A stretch of DNA of 64,000 nucleotides from Azoarcus sp. CIB (lineage in GTDB: Bacteria > Pseudomonadota > Gammaproteobacteria > Burkholderiales > Rhodocyclaceae), in NCBI RefSeq assembly GCF_001190925.1, contig NZ_CP011072.1:2356001-2420000 (forward strand), given 5' to 3'. Made by a program: the position numbers and the translations under genes. Within the stretch, counting starts at the first letter, position 1. Every line of letters starts with the position of its first letter. The notes below the pieces were generated by a model that ran no database searches, was not told the DNA's origin, and saw nothing but the letters and a program-made list of their open reading frames with translations. Shown in pieces: positions 1 to 7,747 of the stretch.

Positions 1-75
1 GCTGGCGTAGCCGGAGACGAGGGGTTTCGCGAAGCCGGTCTGCGGGTCGAACACGTCGCGCGCGCTCGTCCTCAT
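1..75 (-). CDS. N-terminus of an unidentified protein (cut by window edge)
   Basis: Only the first 25 codons are inside the window, beginning MRTSARDVFDPQTG. The ATG shares four bases (ATGA) with the stop of the Bug-protein gene just upstream on the same strand, so the two are probably translationally coupled and co-transcribed. I do not recognise the fragment, and no function can be given. Its place at the end of the transport and CoA-activation operon suggests another catabolic gene, but that is inference only. Confidence 0.6.
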   Translation of the reverse strand, partial: MRTSARDVFDPQTGFAKPLVSGYAS

Positions 76-1067
76 TCGATGCGCGCCCCCGATTCGGCGA
101 TGACCTTGGCCCATTTCGCGCTGTCCTCGCGGATCACGCGCGCAAACTCGCCCGGCGTGCTGGTCTCGACGTCGAGGCCCTGCTCGGCCAGCCGCGCCCG
201 CGTCGCCGGCAGGCTGGCGATACGCGCGAACTCGGCGTGCAGGCGCTCAACCACCGGCTTGGGTGTCGCGGCCGGAACGACGATGCCGAACCACGACGCC
301 ACCTCGAAGCCCTTCAGCCCCGCTTCGGCGGCGGTCGGCACGTCGGGCAGCACGGGCGAGCGCTTCGCGCTGCTGATCGCGAGGCCCTTGACCTTGCCGG
401 CCTTGACCTGCGGCGCGAGGACGGCGAGCGTGTCGAAGGCGAGATTGACCTCGCCGCCGAGCAGCGCGGTGACCGCGGGCGCACTGCCCTTGTAAGGCAC
501 GTGCAGCAGATCGACGCCGGTGAGACTCTTGAAGAGTTCCCCCGAGAGGTGGCACAGGGTGCCGTTGCCGCATGACGAGTAGCTGATCTTGCCCGGCTGC
601 GCCTTCGCGGTGCCGACGAGTTCCTGCAGGGAATTGGCGCTGACCGTGCCGTTCGCGGCGACGACGTAGGGCACGGACGCGACGATCGCGACCGGCGCGA
701 AGTCCTTGACCGGGTCGTAGCGCAGGTCCTTGGCGAGAGTCGGCAGGATCGTCAGCTGTCCGGCCGGGGCCAGCGACAGGGTGTAGCCGTCGGGAGCCGA
801 CTTCGCCGCGGCTTCCGCCGCGATGGCGGTGCCGGCACCCGGCTTGTTCTCGACGACAACGGGCTGGCCGAGCGCTGTCGACAGCTGTTCCGCATAGAAG
901 CGGCCGACGATGTCGGATGCGCCTCCGGGCGGGAACGCGACGATGAGCTTCAGCGGCTTGCTGGGATAGACGTCGGCATGCGCGCCGATCGACAGCAGCG
1001 AGACGACGCCGGCTGCGACGACACGGACGAGTCCGGCGCGGATATTGGTTTTCTTGTGTGCAGGCAT
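72..1067 (-). CDS. Bug/TctC-family periplasmic solute-binding protein (first of a tandem pair)
   Basis: This is the extracytoplasmic binding protein of a tripartite tricarboxylate transporter, which captures a carboxylate in the periplasm for TctAB. The 331-residue product has an N-terminal signal peptide ending near AHA. The family motif YPSKPLKLIVAFPPGGASD follows, where the glycine-rich loop contacts the ligand carboxylate, then HVPYKGSAPAVTALLGGEV and DVPTAAEAG. I chose the ATG at 1067 over an upstream TTG at 1079 because the TTG lies inside the Shine-Dalgarno-like TTGGAG. It sits 28 bp after a second Bug gene, so a recent duplication and diversification is plausible. The ligand cannot be read from the sequence. 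Confidence 0.93.
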   Translation of the reverse strand: MPAHKKTNIRAGLVRVVAAGVVSLLSIGAHADVYPSKPLKLIVAFPPGGASDIVGRFYAEQLSTALGQPVVVENKPGAGTAIAAEAAAKSAPDGYTLSLAPAGQLTILPTLAKDLRYDPVKDFAPVAIVASVPYVVAANGTVSANSLQELVGTAKAQPGKISYSSCGNGTLCHLSGELFKSLTGVDLLHVPYKGSAPAVTALLGGEVNLAFDTLAVLAPQVKAGKVKGLAISSAKRSPVLPDVPTAAEAGLKGFEVASWFGIVVPAATPKPVVERLHAEFARIASLPATRARLAEQGLDVETSTPGEFARVIREDSAKWAKVIAESGARIE

Positions 1068-1095
1068 GGATGGCTCCAAGGGATATGAATCGGGA

Positions 1096-2103
1096 TCAGT
1101 CGAAACGGATGGCGGCCTCGCGCACGACGCGGCCGTACTTGGCGTGGTCGTTGCGGATCAGCTCGGCGAACTTCTCGGGGCTGGATGAGCGCGCCTCCAG
1201 CCCCTGGGCCGCGAGCTTTTTGCGCACGGAGGGCTGGGCGGCGGCGCGCGCAATCTCCGAACTGAGGCGGGCGACGATCTCGGGCGGGGTGGCGGCGGGG
1301 ACCGCGAGGCCAAACCAGGAGGTGACTTCGAAATCCGGGTAGCCGGCTTCGGCGACGGTCGGCACCTCGGGCAGCAGGGGCGAACGCTCGCGCGACGCGA
1401 TCGCGAGCCCGCGCAGCTTGCCGCCGCGGATCTGCGGGGCGAGCACCGTCAGCGTGTCGACTGCGAGGTTCACTTCGCCGCCGAGCACCGCCGTGACCGC
1501 GGGGGCGCTGCCCTTGAACGGCACGTGCAAGATGTCGGCGCCCGTTGCGAGCCCGAACGATGCGCCGGCAAGATGGGTGATCGTGCCGCTGCCGCTCGAC
1601 GAATAGGACAGCTTGCCCGGCTGTGCTTTCGCCTGCGTCACGAGCTCCGTGAGGTTTTTCGCCCGCACGGAATCGTTCGCCGCGATGACGAGGCCGGTAA
1701 AGGCCAGCGTCGACACCGGAGCGAAGCTGCGCAAGGGGTCGAACTTGAGGTTCTTCGCGATGTGCGGCAGCACCGTCAGCTGCCCGGTCGGCACCAGCGA
1801 CAAGGTATGGCCGTCGGCCGGGCCATTGGCCACCGCTTCGGCGGCGATCGCGGTTCCGGCGCCCGGCTTGTTCTCGACGACGACCGCCTGCTTGAGCGAT
1901 TCACCGAGCGCGTCGGCATAGATGCGGGCCACCGAGTCGGCGGCGCCCCCCGGCGGGTAGGGCACGATCAGCCTCAGCGGGCGCGCGGGCCAGGTCTCGG
2001 CATGTGCCGCGAAGGGCGCACTGAGGGCGGCCAGGGCGGTCAGCGCGAGGAACGGGATGAAACGTCGTCGCGACAGCGCGCGCGGGGATTGTGATGGATT
2101 CAT
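1096..2103 (-). CDS. Bug/TctC-family solute-binding protein with Tat-like signal
   Basis: A second Bug-family binding protein of 335 residues, paralogous to its downstream neighbour. The N-terminus contains SRRRFIPF before a hydrophobic stretch and an AHA cleavage site. This fits the twin-arginine consensus and implies export in folded form, unlike the neighbour, whose signal lacks a twin arginine. Family blocks WPARPLRLIVPYPPGGAAD, HVPFKGSAPAVTAVLGGEV and EVPTVAEAG are intact. A clear ribosome site (AGGAAAGAG) precedes the ATG. It lies between the other Bug gene and an enoyl-CoA hydratase, all in one direction, so it probably belongs to the same operon as tctAB. The ligand is unknown. Confidence 0.93.
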   Translation of the reverse strand: MNPSQSPRALSRRRFIPFLALTALAALSAPFAAHAETWPARPLRLIVPYPPGGAADSVARIYADALGESLKQAVVVENKPGAGTAIAAEAVANGPADGHTLSLVPTGQLTVLPHIAKNLKFDPLRSFAPVSTLAFTGLVIAANDSVRAKNLTELVTQAKAQPGKLSYSSSGSGTITHLAGASFGLATGADILHVPFKGSAPAVTAVLGGEVNLAVDTLTVLAPQIRGGKLRGLAIASRERSPLLPEVPTVAEAGYPDFEVTSWFGLAVPAATPPEIVARLSSEIARAAAQPSVRKKLAAQGLEARSSSPEKFAELIRNDHAKYGRVVREAAIRFD

Positions 2104-2132
2104 TCTCTCTTTCCTATGTCGGGGGATGGCTT

Positions 2133-2870
2133 TCAGCGCCCGGCGAACTGCGGCGCGCGCTTTTCGATGAAGGCTGCGATGCCCTCGTGGTAGTCCTCGG
2201 CGCTGTTCACCGCCTCGACGCGCGCGCGGGCGATCGCCGCCGCTTCCGAAGGCCCCTTCGGCAGCACCTGCCCGACGTAGTCCTTCAGCATTCCGACCAC
2301 CAGCGGCGCATTGGCGGCGATCTGCTGCGCCAGTTCGCGCGCGACGTCAAGCTGCTGGCCGAGCGGCACGACGCGATTCACGAGGCCCGCCTCGTAAGCG
2401 CGCTGCGCTGAAATCGAACCGCCAACGAGCAGCAGCTCCATCGCGACCTTGTGCGGGATGCGGGCGGCGAGCGAACTGATCAGGCCGCCGCTGTAGCCGA
2501 CCTTCGCTTCCGGGTAGGACAGCACGGTGTTGTCGGCAGCGACCGCGAGGTCCGCCATCTGCACCAGCACCAACCCGCCGCCGACCACGAGCCCGGCGGT
2601 GACGGCGATCACGGGCTTCGTCACCGGCACACCGACGCCGGGCACCGCGCGCCAGAAATCGTGCGGGATGTCGCGCAGGTCGGCGCCGGCGGTGAAGGCG
2701 CGTTCGCCGGTACCGGTGAGGATCGCGACGCGGTCGTCGCTCGCGTTGAAGCGGTGCCACGCGGCGTTGAGCTCGCGCACCACGTCGTGGTTGATGATGT
2801 TGTACTTGTCCGCGCGATCGATGGCGATTTCGGCAATGCCGTTGCGCGAGGTATACGTGACTGAGGACAT
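2133..2870 (-). CDS. enoyl-CoA hydratase/isomerase (crotonase) family protein
   Basis: A 245-residue crotonase-fold enzyme acting on an acyl-CoA thioester. The oxyanion-hole segments are visible: FTAGADLRD near residues 59-67 and GLVVGGGL near 93-100. Both positions that carry the catalytic glutamates in classical hydratases are Glu here, at SYPEAKVG (about E121) and VAMELLL (about E145). Hydratase chemistry is therefore credible, rather than only isomerase or dehalogenase activity. AAGGAG lies just before the ATG. It follows the PrdB-like gene and CoA ligase on the same strand, which suggests the ligase makes the CoA ester and this enzyme handles an unsaturated intermediate. The substrate is not identified. 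Confidence 0.9.
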   Translation of the reverse strand: MSSVTYTSRNGIAEIAIDRADKYNIINHDVVRELNAAWHRFNASDDRVAILTGTGERAFTAGADLRDIPHDFWRAVPGVGVPVTKPVIAVTAGLVVGGGLVLVQMADLAVAADNTVLSYPEAKVGYSGGLISSLAARIPHKVAMELLLVGGSISAQRAYEAGLVNRVVPLGQQLDVARELAQQIAANAPLVVGMLKDYVGQVLPKGPSEAAAIARARVEAVNSAEDYHEGIAAFIEKRAPQFAGR

Positions 2871-2898
2871 GGGCTCCTTCCTGTGCTTGAGGTTCGTT

Positions 2899-3870
2899 TC
2901 AGTTCGTCGTGGTGGCCGCGTCTAACGGCGCCACTGCCGCACGCAGGTCGCGGGCGATCAGCCGTGCGCGCTCGTTGTCGGCGCGCAGGCGTGCCAGTTC
3001 GTCGGCCGGCAGGCGGGCGGCGTTGGCGTAATCGAGTTTCCATACGGCATCGGTCGCCCATCGCAGCGGCGACTGCACGGTGGTGCGCGCCGCGGGCGCC
3101 GCTTCCAGCAGGCGCAGCGCGAGTTCCAGCGTGTAGTCCTGGGACGCCACGTCGTCGGGGCGGCCCGCGGCGTTGCCGAGCGGAAAGTCGCTGAACAGGA
3201 AGCGCGGCACGCCTGCGTACTCGACGATGTCCTTGGCGCAGCCGAGCACGACGGTGCCGATGCCGGCCGCCTCGAGCTCGCGGGCCACCAGGCTCAGGGT
3301 CTGGTGGCAGACGGGGCAGTTGGCTACCAGCAGCGCCGCATCGACGCCATCTTCGCGGCAACGGGCGACGATTTCGGGCGCATCCACGTCGAGCGTGCGG
3401 CGCTGGCTGCGGTTGGTCGGCGCGCCGTGAAAGCGCGCTGCCACGGCCCCGACCCGACCCCGCGCCACCGCCCGGCGCAGCGCCGGCAGCGGGAACCAGC
3501 AGGCGCTATCGGCCATCGACGCGTGCTTGCGGTCGATACCGACGTGGGCGATGCGCAAGTCGTGGTCGACCGCGCTGTCGCCCGAATACACCTCGTAGAA
3601 CTTCGCGGCCGCGTTGTAGGGCGCACCCGGCCCCTGCGGCCCCTTGTCGGGCTGGTACGGCGCCGCCGTCGTGACGATGGTCAGCCGGCTCGCCGACAGC
3701 GGTTTCGCGAGCGGCGCGAACGGCACCTCGGCGAAGTGTGCCCACACGTAGGGGTTGTCGTAACCCAGCGCGAGGTAATAGTCCCGCGTGCGCTCCATGT
3801 AAGCGATCGGCCGGTCGTGCGCCGGTGCGAATCCAAGGATCGCGGATTCGTCGATGTCGGCGCCCGCCAT
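2899..3870 (-). CDS. PrdB/GrdB-type reductase homologue with Cys in place of selenocysteine
   Basis: A 323-residue protein resembling the B subunits of glycine/sarcosine/betaine and D-proline reductases. The resemblance covers a central LTIVTTAA strand, a DHDLRIAHVG block, ALRRAVARGRVGAVA and then GVDAALLVANCPVCH. In PrdB the last segment reads UGTCH after a similar strand, so the selenocysteine position is occupied by Cys185 and the CxxC partner is Cys188. AGIGTVVLG after it also matches the family. The ATG overlaps the ligase stop (TGATG), indicating translational coupling, and AAGGGGG lies upstream. Family members cleave C-N bonds reductively in anaerobic clostridia. What a cysteine form does in a proteobacterial CoA-ligase operon is unknown. 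The family assignment is by eye. Confidence 0.65.
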   Translation of the reverse strand: MAGADIDESAILGFAPAHDRPIAYMERTRDYYLALGYDNPYVWAHFAEVPFAPLAKPLSASRLTIVTTAAPYQPDKGPQGPGAPYNAAAKFYEVYSGDSAVDHDLRIAHVGIDRKHASMADSACWFPLPALRRAVARGRVGAVAARFHGAPTNRSQRRTLDVDAPEIVARCREDGVDAALLVANCPVCHQTLSLVARELEAAGIGTVVLGCAKDIVEYAGVPRFLFSDFPLGNAAGRPDDVASQDYTLELALRLLEAAPAARTTVQSPLRWATDAVWKLDYANAARLPADELARLRADNERARLIARDLRAAVAPLDAATTTN

Positions 3871-5270
3871 CACGCCCCCTTCCCCACGATCTCGATCAGC
3901 TTCGTCTTCGCACCACTGCGCGGGAAGCTGCCGAAGGGCACGATCTCGACCTGCGGGCGGAAAGTGAGCAACTCACGGATGCGCTGCTCGATGCGTGCGC
4001 CGAGCGCCGGCCAGTCTGCGGTCGGGGTGTCGGCCGCGGCCTCGATGGCGAGGCGCAGCGGCGGTTCGACGCGCGGGGGCGGTGCGTCGAGGCGGATGCG
4101 CAGCTCGCCCGAGACCTGCGGACGGAACTGGCCGACCACGTTCTGGATCGCCGCCGGATACACCTTCACGCCCTTGATCGCGAGCATGTCGTCGACCCGG
4201 CCGATGATCTCCATGCGCGTGCCGAAATGGCCGCAGCCCGGGCACTCGCCGACGTGGAGGCGCAGGATGTCGCCGGTCGCATTGCGGAACGCGGGCGCCG
4301 CTTCGTACTCGAGCGCGGTGTGGACCGCCTCCCCGACCGCGCCGTCCTTCAGCTCGAGCGGCGCCTTCGTGGCCGGATCGACGAGGTCGTAGCGGAAGCA
4401 GTAGTCCTCGGCGAGGTAGTGCATCCCGTGCGAATGCTCGCTGTCGCAGGTAATCGTGCCGTTGTGCCAGGCGCCGCCGGTCGCATCGAAAACCTGCGCG
4501 CCGAAGTGCTCGCGCACGCGCTGACGGAAGGTCGGCAGGCTCGCACCGGGTTCGCCGGAGCAGTAGATGATTTCGATGCCGAGTGCGCCGACCGGCTTGC
4601 CGATCTCCTGCGGTGCCCGCTCGATCAACTGGTTCACCATCGACGGCGTCGCGAACAGCACGCGCGGACGTGTCAGTTCGATGTAGCGCAGGATCTTCGG
4701 CACCCCACCCTCCGCCCCGACCGCCACCGGCCGCGCCCCGTAAGCTTCGAGCGCCTGCACGTAGGTGATGCCGGCAAGCCACAGCGACAGCCCGAACGCA
4801 TGGAAGGTGGTGTCGCCCGGACGAATGCCGGCGGCGCGGAACATGCGGCCGAGCACCTTGTAGGTGATGTCGAGATCCTTGCGCGAGAACACGTAGAAGG
4901 TCGGCGTGCCGGTGGTGCCGGAGGTCGCGGCGAGATGGATCGCGTTCTCGGGGGCGGTCGTCAGGTGCAGCCCGAGCGGATGCCCGTAGCGCTGAAGGGA
5001 GGCATCCTGCGAGTCGCGATGGCGCGCCTTGTCGAGGAAGGCCGGCAGGCGGCGGAAGTCGTCGAGCGTGCGGATCGCCTCGGGCGAATCGATGCCGGCC
5101 TCGAGGAAACGCTGGCGGTAGTAGTCCTCGTTGCCCCACACGTAGCGGATCTGACGCTTGAGCTTGTCGAAGCGGCGGGTATTGAGGACGGCGAGGTATT
5201 CGGCGGGGTCGCGTGTGGGCACGTCGAAGTCGTGGAGCGCGGCATTGGCACGCGGCGGATGGATGGTCAT
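3870..5270 (-). CDS. phenylacetate-CoA ligase (PaaK)-family AMP-forming ligase
   Basis: A 466-residue member of the adenylate-forming PaaK family, which activates a carboxylic acid (often aromatic) to its CoA thioester using ATP. Visible motifs are YRQRFLEAGI in the N-terminal helix region, the phosphate loop SGTTGTPTFYVFSR (about 117-130), YCSGEPG, the CPGCGHFG cysteine pair and GRVDDMLAIKGVKVYP leading into the C-terminal AMP-binding lobe. The reading frame is open far upstream, but I place the start at MTIHPPRA because the upstream part overlaps tctA antisense to nothing recognisable. A GGAG lies 12 bp before this ATG. It overlaps the next gene by one base. The substrate is presumably whatever the adjacent TTT system imports. 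Confidence 0.88.
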   Translation of the reverse strand: MTIHPPRANAALHDFDVPTRDPAEYLAVLNTRRFDKLKRQIRYVWGNEDYYRQRFLEAGIDSPEAIRTLDDFRRLPAFLDKARHRDSQDASLQRYGHPLGLHLTTAPENAIHLAATSGTTGTPTFYVFSRKDLDITYKVLGRMFRAAGIRPGDTTFHAFGLSLWLAGITYVQALEAYGARPVAVGAEGGVPKILRYIELTRPRVLFATPSMVNQLIERAPQEIGKPVGALGIEIIYCSGEPGASLPTFRQRVREHFGAQVFDATGGAWHNGTITCDSEHSHGMHYLAEDYCFRYDLVDPATKAPLELKDGAVGEAVHTALEYEAAPAFRNATGDILRLHVGECPGCGHFGTRMEIIGRVDDMLAIKGVKVYPAAIQNVVGQFRPQVSGELRIRLDAPPPRVEPPLRLAIEAAADTPTADWPALGARIEQRIRELLTFRPQVEIVPFGSFPRSGAKTKLIEIVGKGA

Positions 5271-5335
5271 GACGGATCGGCTCCGGAATGGAAACGGGAT
5301 GGGGAAATGCGTGTTTGCGGCGAGGAACGGTGGCG

Positions 5336-6838
5336 TCAGCCTTCGGCGAACGCGACCTCGCGGGTCGCGCGCAGGCGCGGCAGGGCCATGACGACGATGA
5401 GGCCGAGGGCCAGGAGCAGCAGCGCCAGGCTCAGCGGACGCGTCACGAACACCGTCGGATCGCCGCGCGACAGCAGCATCGCCCGGCGCAGGTTCTCCTC
5501 CAGCATCGGCCCGAGCACGAAGCCCAGCAGCAGCGGCGCGGGCTCGCAGCGCAGCTTGATGAAGAGGTAGCCGAGCAGGCCGAAGGCGACGGTCAACAGC
5601 ACGTCGAACATCTGGTTGTTCACGCTGTACACGCCGATGCAGCAGAACAGCAGGATCGCCGGATACAGCATCCGATACGGCACCGCGAGCAGCTTCACCC
5701 ATACGCCGATCAGCGGCAGGTTCAACAGCAGCAGCATCGCGTTGCCCACCCACATGCTGACGATGACGCCCCAGAAGAGCTCGGGCCGCTCGCTCATCAC
5801 CTGAGGGCCGGGCACGATACCGTGGATCATCATCGCGCCGATCATCAGCGCCATCACCGCATTCGCAGGCAGGCCCATGACCAGCAGCGGGATGAAGGAG
5901 GTCTGCGCGCCGGCGTTGTTCGCCGACTCCGGCCCGGCGACGCCTTCGATGGCGCCCTTGCCGAAGCGCGACGGATCCTTCGCCAGTCGCTTCTCGACCA
6001 TGTAGGACGCGAACGAGCCCAGCATCGCGCCGCCGCCCGGCAGCACGCCGAGCAGCGAACCGAGCGCGGAGCCGCGCAGCACCGGCTTCCATGAGCGGCG
6101 GTAATCCTCGCGCGACGGCAGGATGCGCCCTACCCGCAGCGCCGCCACGTCGCGCCGTTCGTCGCGTTCGAGGTTCGCGATGATCTCGCCGATGCCGAAG
6201 ATGCCCATCGAGATCACGACGAAGCTGATGCCGTCGGCAAGCTGCGGCAGGCCGAAGGTAAAACGCTCCTCGCCCGAATTCACGTCGACACCGACGAGAC
6301 CCAGCAGCAGCCCCGCGAGCGTCATCGCCACCGCCTTGAGGATGTCGCCTTGCGCCAGCACTACCGCGGCGACGAGGCCGAGCACCATCAGCGCGAAGTA
6401 TTCCGCCGGCCCGAATTTCAGCGCGAAGGCGGCGAGCGGGGTCGCGGCCACGGCGACGACCAGCGTCGCGACGGTGCCGGCGAAGAAGGAGCCGATCGCC
6501 GCGATGCCGAGCGCGGCGCCCGCGCGGCCCTGCTTCGCCATCGCATGGCCATCGAGGCAGGTGACTACCGACGACGACTCGCCTGGCATGTTCACGAGGA
6601 TGGCCGCCGTCGAGCCGCCGTACTGCGCGCCGTAATAGATGCCGGACAACATGATCAGCGCGGACGTCGGCGGCAGGCCGTAGGTCACCGGCAGCAGCAT
6701 CGCGATCGTCGCGACCGGCCCGAGCCCCGGCAGCACGCCGATCAGCGTGCCAAGCGTCACGCCGGCGAAGCAGTACAGCAGGTTCGTCCAGGTGAAGGCG
6801 GCGTCGACACCGATCGCAAGATGAGACAGCAGTTCCAT
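5336..6838 (-). CDS. tctA: tripartite tricarboxylate transporter large permease TctA
   Basis: The large membrane subunit of a TTT transporter, 500 residues with about a dozen hydrophobic segments. The family hallmarks GTLIGVLPGLGPV (about 31-43), SGIYYGAQYGGSTAAILVN and GVLPGGGAMLGSF are all present. It works with TctB and a periplasmic Bug protein in secondary, ion-driven uptake of carboxylates. A GTG three bases upstream of the chosen ATG is an alternative start. tctB ends only 11 bp upstream, so the two are co-transcribed. The window encodes just this one tctA for three Bug proteins. Confidence 0.95.
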   Translation of the reverse strand: MELLSHLAIGVDAAFTWTNLLYCFAGVTLGTLIGVLPGLGPVATIAMLLPVTYGLPPTSALIMLSGIYYGAQYGGSTAAILVNMPGESSSVVTCLDGHAMAKQGRAGAALGIAAIGSFFAGTVATLVVAVAATPLAAFALKFGPAEYFALMVLGLVAAVVLAQGDILKAVAMTLAGLLLGLVGVDVNSGEERFTFGLPQLADGISFVVISMGIFGIGEIIANLERDERRDVAALRVGRILPSREDYRRSWKPVLRGSALGSLLGVLPGGGAMLGSFASYMVEKRLAKDPSRFGKGAIEGVAGPESANNAGAQTSFIPLLVMGLPANAVMALMIGAMMIHGIVPGPQVMSERPELFWGVIVSMWVGNAMLLLLNLPLIGVWVKLLAVPYRMLYPAILLFCCIGVYSVNNQMFDVLLTVAFGLLGYLFIKLRCEPAPLLLGFVLGPMLEENLRRAMLLSRGDPTVFVTRPLSLALLLLALGLIVVMALPRLRATREVAFAEG

Positions 6839-6849
6839 CACAGCACCAC

Positions 6850-7308
6850 TCAGGCAGGGCCGACCGGCAGGGGCACGCCCAGGCCGTAGGCGAACACCGC
6901 CACGCCGAAGGCCGACAGCACGGCGCTCAGCCCCAGCAGTTCGCCGAAGCGCACTTCGCGATGCGCGTGGCCGCTCACCAGCGTCAGCGCCACCGTCGCG
7001 AGCACGAGGCCCAGTTGCTGCACGACGAGTGCGAACACGATGACGCCCGCCCCGACCAGCACCGCCGGCCGCAACGCGAAGCCGTCGTCCTGGGCCGGCT
7101 CGTCATCCGTCACGTGCACGCTGCGAATCAGGACGATCGCACCGAGCACCGCGAGCACGGCACCCAGCAGCAGGGGGAAATAACCGGCCCCCATGCGCAT
7201 CGCCGACCCCAGCGGATACCCGGATGCGGTATGGCTTCCGGCCAATCCGAGAAGAATGAACAGAAGGCCTGCGAACGAATCCCGACGATTGAGAATCCTG
7301 ATTTTCAT
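6850..7308 (-). CDS. tctB: tripartite tricarboxylate transporter small permease TctB
   Basis: The small membrane subunit of the TTT transporter, 152 residues with four predicted membrane segments: FAGLLFILLG, FPLLLGAVLAVLGAIVL, LVGAGVIVFALVVQQLG and LSAVLSAFGVAVFAYGLG. The motif MRMGAGYFPLLLG is typical of the family. The reading frame stays open upstream, but the start at MKIRILNRRDSF gives the usual family length and topology. It is the first gene of the minus-strand transport and CoA-activation operon and faces the aconitase-X operon across a 343-bp control region. Confidence 0.88.
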   Translation of the reverse strand: MKIRILNRRDSFAGLLFILLGLAGSHTASGYPLGSAMRMGAGYFPLLLGAVLAVLGAIVLIRSVHVTDDEPAQDDGFALRPAVLVGAGVIVFALVVQQLGLVLATVALTLVSGHAHREVRFGELLGLSAVLSAFGVAVFAYGLGVPLPVGPA

Positions 7309-7381
7309 GGCGATCCCGGGTGAATCCTGGCAATGACGATGAAGCCAAGTTAACACCCGTAATCGAAGCCACAAATCTCGA

Positions 7382-7541
7382 TTTCTGCATTGCAAATCAT
7401 GACGGAACAAAAACTGAAACCCGCGTCAGATCAGGAAAGCAGCCGCTCCATCACTCCCACTCGAGAGCCACACAATTTGATTCGCATGCGATGAAGTCAA
7501 TATCGCGCGAACTGCAATCAATAATTTCTGCATAACAAATC
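7382..7541. promoter_or_regulatory. pair of 17-bp direct repeats, possible operators
   Basis: TTTCTGCATTGCAAATC at 7382-7398 recurs as TTTCTGCATAACAAATC at 7525-7541, with 15 of 17 bases identical. The copies are 143 bp apart in the divergent control region. The first copy contains the palindromic core TGCATTGCA. Both lie where an operator for either operon would be expected. The binding protein is unknown. Confidence 0.4.
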
Positions 7542-7598
7542 GGGTTTTCTTGTTTCTGTTCGCCAAGTCGGATGAATAGAGTTTTGGCATTGACGCGC

Positions 7599-7625
7599 CG
7601 ATCGTCGAGCGACCTTCGACGATCG
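7599..7625. promoter_or_regulatory. perfect 10-bp inverted repeat upstream of the aconitase-X operon
   Basis: CGATCGTCGA and its exact complement TCGACGATCG are separated by 7 bp. The element ends 26 bp before the start of the small leader ORF. It could be an operator or form a hairpin in the 5' leader of the mRNA. There is no T-run after it, so a terminator is unlikely. Confidence 0.45.
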
Positions 7626-7651
7626 ATTACCAATACTCAGGAGCCAATCCG

Positions 7652-7747
7652 ATGACCGCTGCAGAAAACCCCGACAAGCCGAATAGAGCCGCACCCGATC
7701 CCGCCGATCCTCTCATCGCTGCCGCCGTCGTCGGAGCGGCGTTCTGA
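7652..7747 (+). CDS. possible 31-residue peptide coupled to the aconitase-X gene
   Basis: A short open frame starting MTAAENPDKPNRAAP and ending in a small hydrophobic tail (IAAAVVGAAF). It has a good ribosome site, CAGGAG, nine bases before its ATG. Its stop overlaps the ATG of the large aconitase-X subunit as TGATG, so ribosomes leaving it would re-initiate there. It is too short to be recognised and is not a missing piece of the enzyme, because the downstream protein already has a typical family N-terminus. It may be a translated leader controlling the enzyme, or a small protein. I infer translation only from the ribosome site and the overlap. Confidence 0.45.
   Translation: MTAAENPDKPNRAAPDPADPLIAAAVVGAAF

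Larger units (their letters stand above)
7309..7651. other. divergent control region between tctB and the aconitase-X operon
   Basis: No gene was found here. It is visibly richer in A+T than its surroundings and holds the 5' ends of two divergent operons. It contains a 17-bp direct repeat and a perfect 10-bp inverted repeat, listed separately, which are candidate operator sites. No regulator gene is adjacent inside the window. Confidence 0.6.

Noticed and set aside
2899-3870. Selenocysteine in the PrdB-like protein
   Set aside because: The two positions of the CxxC are ordinary TGC cysteine codons and no in-frame TGA is present.
3738-5570. 610-codon plus-strand open frame opposite the CoA ligase
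   Set aside because: Arg/His-rich antisense frame without motifs or ribosome site; the ligase on the minus strand is clear.
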